NCBI GenBank assembly: GCA_012845835.1
Contig: JABAKD010000019.1
Coordinates: 12,665,344-12,729,343 of the forward strand
Length of the DNA stretch: 64,000 nt
Origin: Undaria pinnatifida
Taxonomy: Eukaryota; Sar; Phaeophyceae; Laminariales; Alariaceae
Direction of reading: 5' to 3'
The position numbers and the translations under genes are program-made. Numbering within the stretch: position 1 is the stretch's first letter; each line of letters starts with the position of its first letter. Of this stretch, positions 55,790 through 64,000 are shown in pieces. Under the pieces are notes generated by a model, which made no database searches, had not been told where the DNA came from, and saw only the letters and a program-made list of their open reading frames with translations.

Positions 55790-56550
55790 CATCGAACTCG
55801 ATCGCCATTCTTGTAGCGGGGCATGGCAGCCCCGAAAACGTATCCAGACCACTTAGTACTTAGTCTATTACTCCGGAAGAGCGTTCGTTCGATCGTGTCA
55901 GCTTAATCCACTCTTACGGGAACCCCCACGGATTTTCGATTCTCGGTCCTGTTCACCGTGCGACGCAAACATCCACCTTTGGCCTTTTTTCATAACATCA
56001 CTGACCCTCACGAAGTTCCAGCGCTCTGTAGCCGCCATTGTCTACAGGGACGGTGGAGTTGGCAGCGAGAGCGAGATAACTTTGTCGGATTCTCCCTGCA
56101 CGAAGACGTCTCTCACTCTGAGCTGTGTATCAATTCTCGTCGACCATAGATGTCAGGGCATATCCTTTAGAGGGGCATAATCCCGAAAAATGTATTCTCC
56201 AGACCACTAGTCTATATATTCCAAAAGTGTGTTCGTGTGTGTTCGTTGGTTGATTCGTTGACGTCCGCTTGGTTCACTCTTAGGGGGAAACCTCCTGCAA
56301 TAATCGACTCTCAGAATTCTCGGTCCTGGCCACCCTGTGACGTATGCATCCACTGCATTGGCCACCTTTCATCACGGTTCTGACCCTCACGAAGTTTCAG
56401 CGCTTTTGGCGCCGCCTGTTACTAGCAGCGCGGTTGAGTCAGCAGCGCGTGAATCTTCTCGGGTTTTACATCCCATGCACAGAGACCACACGCGCATCTA
56501 GATATTTTCCCCCCTCTCCCTCACCGGCTTGGACTCTCCACTCACATGAT
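55790..56550 (+). repeat. Diverged tandem duplication, two units of about 380 bases
   Basis: Both units share GGCAT...CCCGAAAA, CCAGACCACT, TTCGATTCTCGGTCCTG, a CACTGACCCTCACGAAGTT / TCTGACCCTCACGAAGTT block, and CAGCGCTCTGTAGCCGCC / CAGCGCTTTTGGCGCCGCC. Divergence and indels are considerable, so the event is old. Confidence 0.65.
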
Positions 56551-56745
56551 ATATAGGGGGCGTAATGCAATTGTAATAGGCTACCTTTACCGGTATTGTT
56601 TTAGGGCGGGCTTCTTGGCAATTAATTAATTTGGTAGAAGAGGAACGCAATATGGAGTATTTAGTTGATATTTTTTTTTACCAGATCGTCTTCGAACGCG
56701 TACAACACCTGCTTCTATTAGCACTACCGGCTACCGAAAAAAGCA

Positions 56746-56749
<4 letters not shown>

Positions 56750-56801
<52 letters not shown>
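56750..56801 (+). repeat. CAG trinucleotide array, about 17 units
   Basis: A pure CAG run in an open frame beginning near 56631 that reads as poly-Gln after NQ. Without a recognised domain on either side, coding status is unknown. Confidence 0.9.
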
Positions 56802-56803
<2 letters not shown>

Positions 56804-58070
56804 CGGCCCGCACGACGCACTAGAGCCACTGCCCCACGCCACGGCTTATTGCTGGAGCACAATACTTGTCCCAGACGAGTCGCTCTCGTAGAGGCAACTT
56901 ACCACCATGCCAACCCAAAGCTGGAGTCTCGAGCGAAGCTTCAGGGAAGAGGACAGACTGGTGTATGCGAGTTGCCTGCCAGATGGTCGATTTCCTTTTT
57001 CGACCTAGATTTCAGGGGGGAGCGAACGATTCGCCCAGCCACGGCAACCGAGAAGCTGGAGAAGCTTTTGGGGACAGGATGGGTCAGCGAATGGTTGGAA
57101 TCATTGACGCACGACTCATGCCTCACTGTGAGTACAGTTTTCCTTTTTAGAGCCATCCCCTCTTGTGTCCAATTGTTTGATTTAAATCCCCCTGTTCTTT
57201 CTCCTTCGCCGTCCAATGACGCGTCGAGCAAGGTCCAAGAAATACTTTGCGAGCACGGGCCACATCATACACCGACTTGACACAAAGGGCGTTGGTTGCC
57301 TCCACATTACATTACCGATCTGAACACGCAACCAAGGCAGGAGCAGAGCAATTGTGGCCAATTACGTCAGGCAGGATTATAGCCACCGATCCTAATGTCA
57401 GCATCTCGGGTGGTGTATTGAAGGATAAACAGCGCTTGTAAAACCCATCCACAGTAGGCAGGATCAGAGCATCTGCTGCCAAAATCACATCACGTAGGGT
57501 CATGGCTACCGATCACATTATCAGAATCGTGCATGATGTATGGAAGGATAAAAAGTTGTATAAAACAAAAAGGAATAAAGCCCTCCCACGAACAAAACAA
57601 CACCAAAGCATGTACGCATGCGACCCTCTCCGCCCCCCCCCCCCCGCTCCCCTGTCCCTCGTCGCCAATCTACCTCCCTATGTCTCTCTTTCTCCCTCTC
57701 TATATCCTGCTCGTGAACCGACCCGATCTAATCCGACCCGACCCGATCACACCAGATACGAAAACCACCCGTCAAACACACCCCTGGCTCTCTCTCGCTC
57801 ATGGCCCACACAGAAGTAACACCTTTAGCCAGAAAGTTGCATGGTAAAACAAAAAATAACACGCTAAGAAAAACCTCCTACAAACGGTTTCACCCCCTAC
57901 CCCCTACCCCCTACCCCCAACCAGCCTCCTCCTGTCACCCCTTACTCTCCACGCCACGGCCTCCCCCCCCCCCCCCATACCCCCGGGTATCGAGCTTAAC
58001 AACGCGTACCCCCAGCACGGCATGATACGTACGGTACGGTATGGAGCGGTACCACTTGGCACGGGCTAGC

Positions 58071-58500
58071 ATGGTGCCTCCGCCCCCCCCCCCCCCCCTC
58101 CCCTCCGGTATCTCGCTCAACCACACTCGTAGCCACGGTACGGTACGGTATAGAGCGGTGCCGTATGATACGGTACTGTATCAAACAGCCCGTTTGATAC
58201 GGCACAGTATCGTAAGGTACCCGTCTCACACACCTCGGGCTGACCACGCGTAGTCACGGCACGGTTTGACACGGGCTAGCATGGTGCCTCCCCCCCCCCC
58301 CCCCGCTCCCTTCCGGTATCTCGCTTAACCACACTCGTAGCCACGGTACGGTACGGTATAGAGCGGTGCCGTGTGATACGGTACTGTATCAAACAGCCCG
58401 TTTGATACGGGACAGTATCGTACGATGCTCGTCTCATACACCTCGGGCTAATCACGCGTAGTCACGGTACACGGTTTGACACGGGACATGACGGTATTGT
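58071..58500 (+). repeat. Tandem duplication with hairpin, units of about 215 bases
   Basis: Both units run TGGTGCCTCC, poly-C, CGGTATCTCGCT, AACCACACTCGTAGCCACGG, then TATAGAGCGGTGCCGT, then a hairpin GTATCAAACAGCCCGTTTGA that continues TAC, then CACGCGTAGTCACGG. Weaker relatives extend from 57950 to 58760. Poly-C tract length differs between units. Confidence 0.85.
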
Positions 58501-59204
58501 ATGTACGATACGGTGCGGTATGGAACGGTATGGTTTTGTACGGTATGGTATGGCACGATACCCGTCTCACACGCCCACGCCAACATTTTTTCATGTGCTG
58601 AAAAAACGAGGCCCACCCCCCCGCCTCGCCCCCCCCCCCCCCCCCCCTCTGCCCGGGTATCTCGTCTAACCACGCTTAGTCACTGTACGGTATGATAAGG
58701 GGCGGTACGGTACGGAAAGGTATCGTTTAACACGGGACAGCGTGGTGTGGTACCCGTTTCTCACACGCCCCCCCCAGACTTTCTCGCGTGCTGAAAAAGG
58801 CAAGATGCACCCAGGCAGATGCAGCAGGGAGAGAGGCACCCACAATTACAATAATACTGCGAAAAAAACTACCAGGTACACGCTAGTACTGTCCTCTGGG
58901 GGGGAGGGGGGAGGGCACAACTGCCATGTTGTTGCCGCCGCGCAAGCAGCACTAGCATTAATAGCAGTAGCATCACCAATAACCAGCAGCAGCAGCAGCA
59001 GTAGCGACAGCAGCACCAGCAATAGCGGCAGTAGTAGCAGTACCACCAACGTCATCACCACTACTATTATCATCACCACCACCGCCAACACCGCCACCAC
59101 CACCACCAGTAGCACGTGCAGCGCTATCAGCAGTCACAAACCATCATCACCACCTTCACCACCACCACTAGCAGCAATATAGTACTAGCAGTCACAAACC
59201 CTCT

Positions 59205-61228
59205 TCATCGGCGTCGCTGCTTCTTCCCTGTTGCGGGGGTGGCAGGTTTCTTCTTCTTATGAGAGGCAGGCGCGTCCGACGCCGCTAGGCTCTTGCGCTT
59301 CTTCCCCCCGCCACTGGCCGTCTATGATCGCGTCGGTGAGGGGGAGGGGGAGAGGGGCGGGGGGGGGGGGGGGGGAGAAAGGGAGGAGGGAGGAAGGAAG
59401 GGAAAAGAATGAGCAAAAACAACAAATAAATGGAAGAGACAAGAATAAAAACATCACACTCGAAAGTGAACTTTTATGTCCCCCGTCGACGTTAACGTTT
59501 CTTGAGAAATAATGGCATACCAAGCTACAATTCCTACGTAGTTCTGTTGACTACTGCTACTACTCCTACTGTAGTAGCTACTTTTGACTATTACTACTCC
59601 TAATCTAGTTCTGCCACTACAGCTACACCACCTCCTACAAAAATCTGGAACCTACTTGAGACGCGTGCTACGATAGAGGCGTAATTAGCACTTTTTGGTA
59701 CATTTTTTTTCTGAACGAAGGCGCTCCTTAACCCCGTTAGACCCCCGAAACCCTCCCTATGCTAAATCCGAGTAATTTTGTCCCAAAAACGGGTTTCCAG
59801 TTGTAAAGGCGTTAACCCAAAATCGTCGAAATGTCGCCATTCTTGCTTGGCACCATGGATTTTTTTCATACCTAGGCCATGGGAAGGTGTGTTGTCCATC
59901 GGGTTTGCACTTTCGGTTTACTCTATTAACAATTCACTTTTTGACTCAGAGGGGCATATTCGCCCCGGTGGCGTATCAGGTTATCCTCGAGCCTGGTATA
60001 AGGTCAGTTTCGTGAGTTCGAGTCCCCCCGAGTGCATACTCGTATAAATTCGCAGGGACTTTTTCTTGTGCACAAATTGACTTGCGGAAAGCGCGAGAGC
60101 ATGAGTTAGCAACACTCGATGAAAAAATCGACGAGCAGTGGGATTGCTGAGCCCTGTGCGCGAAAAAAATTGAAAGGCAAGAACCGGGGGGAGAAGGGAC
60201 GACACCTGAGACAACGGCCTGCCCAAAAGCTGGAACGTAGAAGTGCGAAAAAGTAAATATATATATATGTATATATGTATAGACCTCCTCATCAGGTCAG
60301 GAGCCCTGGAAAAAAAAAGGTGCACCTTCACCGTACTATTAGTAGTATTATTAGTAGCATGTGTCTTGAGTCAGTATTGCGAAAATCTGCCACCGGTGCT
60401 GCAATGAGCAATGACCTTACCTCCAGCTCTTCGTTCTCCTTCTCTACGAGCCTGATCAGAGTGTCGCCTCTTCTTTGTAGTTCCGCCGCATTCCGGCTCT
60501 TGAAGAACCAGTCGAACCGGAACTGCCACGCCTGCAACGGTTCAATGTAACAGACCAAAAAACAACACGAAACAACAAGAGCAACGAGATACAAAGGCGG
60601 TCGAAGCATCAGCGCTATTGCAGGGGAACATATAGCTTTTAGTATACGCGAGATATGCCGATTTAACTGTTCTTAAACCTTTTTTAGCACCGCAGTCCCG
60701 ACACGGGTACAAATCACATGGAGTTAGACTAGGAAAAATTTAGGAGTTGGAAATGCGTTACTAGCTTGCAACAATGAGTTAAAATCCTCCATCTTACAGC
60801 TATGATATGATAGCTGGTGCGTATTTTTTACGTTTTATGGAAAAAGGTGAACAAACACAAAAATGAAAATTCATCATATTGGATTACATCAACGGATGAA
60901 AAGACATTACTAAACTGAAAACTTGTTTTTCGTATTGTTGCGTAACCTTATTTGCGTGTTTTTCGTTTTTTTTTCAGTTTTTTTTTTGTCTTGTTTTCGT
61001 TTTGTGTATAATATTTGTTGCTGTTATGCAAGTTTTTTTTTTTCATCTTGTTGGTGTTTTCCAATTATAAAGTGTTATCTTTTTCATTTTCTTCCGTTGT
61101 TTTGGTGTTTTACCTTGCGGATCTCCATGCGGATGACCTCCCAATTGCCATAACCGTAACGGTGCATCATGTTCAACAGGAAAGCGTCCTCCTCCTCTGT
61201 GAACACTTTGCCCTGAACAAAAAGAACG

Positions 61229-61259
<31 letters not shown>

Positions 61260-64000
61260 CACGTGAATAAAAACGAAAAACCAAAACGAAACCGAAACGA
61301 AATCGACAAAGCCACTGAAAGACAAAAACGGAAATCAGCGCGAAAACGATACTGATAAAAAAACACTAAAAAACAAAAACAAAAACAAACATGAAAGCTA
61401 AGACGAGAACGACGACGAAAACGCACACTGTATCATGCAAACACGAGCAAAATGCAAAAATGCACTACGTAAAAATAGACTATGGTATAAACTTGTTTGG
61501 GCTGGTCGGTGATTCTAGCCCAGTTGTAGAATATAAAGCGGTTCTTATAATAGCTGTTCAGCATGCCTCCTTTCAACATGCAACACCCTCGGGATTTTGA
61601 ACGCAACCACATCCTGAAGAGGGAGGCTTGTAATGAATAAAGTGGTAGTCGGGATGACTTGGAAAGTAAAAAAATAAAGCTCAAGCTCACCACACGTACT
61701 TCCACATATTTTTCCATGCACATCGTGTATCAATTTAACTCCTGCCTTGTATTCGCAAAAATTATCTTACTACGAATGTTCACCCTGACAACCTACAAAC
61801 GAGCGGCCGGTGTATCACGCAGCTTGCAAACATGAGTATCGACCCTAAGTTTGTCGAAATCGCAGCTGACGTTTTTCTTATTTACAATGTTTTTCATAAA
61901 ATATGTTGGCCAATGAAACACCCGAAATATCGGTGGTTGACCAATGACGTCCGACGAAATCCTCCATCTTACAGCTAGCTGGTGCGTATTTTCAACGTTT
62001 TTATGGAAAAAAGTGAAAACATCAAAAAGAAAACACATCAAATTGGATTACATCAACGAATGAAAATACATGGCTAAACTCGAACTCACAGCTGCCGTGT
62101 TCAAGAGTTTTCAAAGTACGCAATACTACACCGCACGCACCTTCCCGCCGTAGTAGTTGATGGTGAGGTCCTGCCACGGGTTGGCGTGTCGGTTGACCTT
62201 GCTGTCGATGGCGGAGCGGATCTGCTTGGACCGGAAGATTCGCTTCTCTCCCTTCTCGATCTTCTCCATGATCTTCGAGTGGTCGCTCAGCTCCCGGCAT
62301 CGTTTCCAGAACACCTGCAAACAAGTGCAACACACACACAAAAAGGTGTTACAGACGTACCAGGTTTTGTAAAAAAAGAAAGAGGAAAAACGTTGTAACT
62401 GTGGCATACACAAAAAATAGTACACCTGGTAAACAGACACCACGACTTGAGTGTAACTCCACCCACACTACCAAAAGTGTGATGACGTTGTATTGCCGGC
62501 GATCCGAATACAACCCTCAAGCTAGTTAGTTGACTATACGCCGACGAAGGCAGATGTTATACCTTTTGCATCATGTGGACTACCAGATTTATAAGAAAAT
62601 GATAAATAGACGATAATCGCGTGGAAAACAACAAATATGACTGGCTTGCGAGAAACGGACAAGAAAACGACAAAAGAACAAAAAACAAAAATGGGTAGAC
62701 TAGTCGTTCAGCCATTTCTGTAACCATTTCTGTAACCACCGAGGTAAGTAGCAACCGTCACGTCGACCGAGCGTGCCCAGTAACCGTCATCTCTATTAAC
62801 CGTAACCAATAATTGTCACCTCGACCGATCGAAGCCAGTAGCCAACGGAAACGAACGCATAAACGTCGCCTACCTTGACGTACCTGGTACTTGATTTCCA
62901 CCCAAATTCCAAGTACCTTTACTAAAATGTTCGCGGTTTTAAAACTTCTGTTGGGTTGCAAAACATGTAAACATAGTATTGAAATTGAGGAACATCACAT
63001 ATTACCCCAAGGCCAACCAACTCATGAAGAAAATAGGCTACAGAAATAAAAAAAAATAGGCTACAGAAATAAAAAAAATGGTAGGAAAACGTTATTTCTA
63101 AACATTTTTTCGCTGATTGTTCGTAGGTTGGGTTGGCCTTAGATCGTGACATTTGACGGCTTCAATACTATTCTTGATACACTTTTCCACTCAACTCCTA
63201 CCCCCGCTCCTACCCAACCAAACTTGGTGCCTCGCAAACACGCCACTGATTTCACCGAAACGTGGGCGCGACTCTAAAAGGGTGAACAGGCGCGCCTAAC
63301 AAAGCCGTCGCTTCGACCAACCGTAACCAGTAACCGTCATCGCGGCCAACCGTAGCTAGAAAAGAGCGAAGAACAAACTCAAACTTGAAAAACCACCCAC
63401 CTTGATGTACTTGCGGACGTTGTCCTCCATCTTGGCCGTCTCTAGGCAAACGTCCCGAACGACGGCCTCGGTGTCTTCCCTGTAGACAAAAAATCAAATA
63501 CAGGAAGCACGCCGCCAAACGTCGAACCAACCTCGGGGTAAGAACAAACCAACCAGAAGCAAAGAAGCCAACAAACATGAAACGACAAATCGAATACATA
63601 AAAACAGACATTAAACATCCAACGACACACTACGCAAAAAGACCAAGGCAGCAAAATCAACAGCTTGACAACAAACGAAACCAAACCAAAGCAAAAATAC
63701 CGCGAGCATGACACCATAAACTACCGGACTTGAAGCCGACACTAAACACGAACGACAAGACAACGACACAACGAGAAATACGAGCAACACATCAAAACCA
63801 TGCACCACCGCAAGAAACACCAGCAATATATATCGGAAATATATTTCTAGTCAGAAAAGCTTGTCCCCAAAAGCGCACCTCCTACCGCCGGATGAGTGAC
63901 ATCATCATCATCATCATACTCACCGTCCGTGGCGCTCGGTGGCGGCAACGAAGGCGCGGAAGTCCTTCCTGTTCCAGTCTCCGAACGCCGCATCGATCAG
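59205..64000 (-). CDS. ISWI-family chromatin remodeller, C-terminal part (six exons, 5' end outside window)
   Basis: ISWI ATPases (SNF2H/SMARCA5, plant CHR11-like) slide and space nucleosomes; the C-terminal HAND-SANT-SLIDE module reads linker DNA and histone tails. Exons, in transcript order: 64000-63924 (partial), 63479-63401, 62314-62141, 61212-61114, 60531-60421, 59321-59205 (stop 59205-59207). Phases agree across all joins and every intron is GT-AG; the visible part is 218 residues. SANT starts [20 protein letters not shown] and continues through [20 protein letters not shown]. The linker has the family's [19 protein letters not shown] includes [20 protein letters not shown], then [20 protein letters not shown], then [12 protein letters not shown]. 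The last exon is a Lys/Arg-rich tail (KKRK, HKKKKP, KKQRRR). The ATPase and HAND domains must lie beyond 64000. Confidence 0.94.
59345..59405 (+). repeat. G-rich tract in the last ISWI intron
   Basis: GGGGAGGGGGAGAGGGGCGG is followed by a run of about 16 G and GGGAGGAAGG. On the gene's strand this is a pyrimidine tract immediately upstream of the last acceptor and may serve as its polypyrimidine tract. Confidence 0.6.
59962..60255 (+). repeat. tRNA-derived SINE family 1, copy 4 (ISWI intron)
   Basis: The best-preserved head: A box TGGCGTATCAGG (59969-59980) and B box GTTCGAGTCC (60016-60025), spaced as in a tRNA gene. The shared body CGAGTGCATACTCGTATAAA through GAGAAGGGACGACACCTGAG follows, ending in AAAAAGTAAATATATATATA. 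It lies on the strand opposite to ISWI. No cloverleaf pairs well enough to call a tRNA. Confidence 0.88.
60630..60757 (+). repeat. Dispersed family with GAGATATGCCGATTT, copy 2
   Basis: ATAGCTTTTAGTATACGCGAGATATGCCG-type sequence, CACCGCAGTCCCGACACGGG and TAGGAGTTGGAAATGCGTTA match the block at 36655-36860 with about 15 percent difference. It is in an ISWI intron. Confidence 0.65.
60777..60925 (+). repeat. Repeat shared by two ISWI introns, copy 1
   Basis: AATCCTCCATCTTACAGCTA, GCTGGTGCGTATTTTTTACG, ATTGGATTACATCAACGGAT and GAAAAGACAT match 61957-62085, in the same orientation, with small indels. Either a dispersed element or a duplication between the introns. Confidence 0.75.
61665..61765 (-). 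repeat. SINE-like family 2, diverged partial copy
   Basis: AAAGCTCAAGCTCACCACAC, CATATTTTTCCATGCACATC and GTGTATCAATTTAACTC match the centre of the family; the ends are lost. In an ISWI intron. Confidence 0.55.
61957..62085 (+). repeat. Repeat shared by two ISWI introns, copy 2
   Basis: Partner of 60777-60925: AATCCTCCATCTTACAGCTA, GCTGGTGCGTATTTTCAACG, ATTGGATTACATCAACGAAT. The intervening exon at 61114-61212 is not duplicated. Confidence 0.75.
63899..63917 (+). repeat. ATC microsatellite abutting an ISWI splice donor
   Basis: Six ATC units end exactly next to the donor of exon 63924-64000. On the gene's strand the donor reads GTGAGT followed by ATGATGATG. Length changes here would alter intron positions +7 onwards but not the donor core. 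Confidence 0.85.

Larger units (their letters stand above)
51587..59204. other. Intergenic region between convergent CDH1 and ISWI
   Basis: No conserved protein was recognised. Contents: CAG-rich DNA (51757-51830), a dispersed family X copy (52190-52370), a GGAC run (53066-53094), a TTGA run (55330-55360), a diverged duplication (55790-56160 and 56160-56550), a CAG array (56750-56801) in a 86-residue open frame with poly-Gln, and pyrimidine-tract and hairpin duplications at 57.9-58.8 kb. The open frames at 56.6-57.3 kb have mixed composition and could be part of an unrecognised gene, but no domain or splice pattern supports this. Confidence 0.4.

Noticed and set aside
59962-60030. A genuine tRNA gene, given good A and B boxes
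   Set aside because: Acceptor and anticodon stems do not pair well, and the same head is attached to a repeated body with a poly-A tail elsewhere, so it is a SINE.

Overview
This window looks like nuclear DNA of a photosynthetic stramenopile, probably of the brown-algal lineage or a close relative. That placement is an inference. The evidence is (i) a chlorophyll-binding LHC/FCP gene whose first exon encodes a hydrophobic signal peptide ending in an ASAFAP-like motif (ASANAFVP), as used for import into a secondary red plastid, and (ii) intron-rich genes with introns of 0.2-4 kb, packed with transposon debris, homopolymer C/G tracts and microsatellites. Nothing bacterial is present: there are no operons or ribosome binding sites, and nearly all long open frames are low-complexity or repeat DNA.

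Four conserved eukaryotic genes can be rebuilt from exons whose splice phases agree. (1) 0.7-13 kb, minus strand: TAF6, the histone-fold and HEAT-repeat subunit of TFIID/SAGA. Ten exons were found; the N-terminal exon and one middle exon were not. (2) 21.5-28.9 kb, minus strand: a complete three-exon LHC/FCP gene of 225 residues. (3) 40.1-51.6 kb, plus strand: the APC/C activator CDH1/FZR1/CCS52, nine exons, from a very long low-complexity N-terminus to the terminal Ile-Arg tail. Exon 1 carries a frame break inside a poly-G tract. (4) 59.2-64 kb, minus strand: the C-terminal part of an ISWI chromatin remodeller (SANT, SLIDE and basic tail), running off the right edge. The genes act separately: transcription initiation, light harvesting, cell-cycle exit and nucleosome spacing. 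CDH1 and ISWI converge; TAF6 and LHC lie head-to-tail.

The rest is repeat-dominated: a broken Ty1/copia fragment (18.6-19.6 kb), a tRNA-derived SINE family with A/B boxes and poly-A tails (at least four copies), a second SINE-like family, several short inverted-repeat elements (10.3, 14.0, 15.5, 22.5 and 32.0 kb, the last interrupted by a SINE), minisatellites (4.2, 8.7, 33, 39, 43.9 and 58 kb) and long simple-sequence tracts inside CDH1 introns (GGGGA, ACACC and CATATCATACCT arrays).

The most unusual pattern is that exon edges are repeatedly duplicated into the neighbouring intron, leaving decoy splice sites attached to exon fragments. This is seen at CDH1 exons 2, 5 and 7 and at the TAF6 histone-fold exon. 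A second anomaly is the near-palindrome TACCAGGTA, which recurs far above chance across the window.
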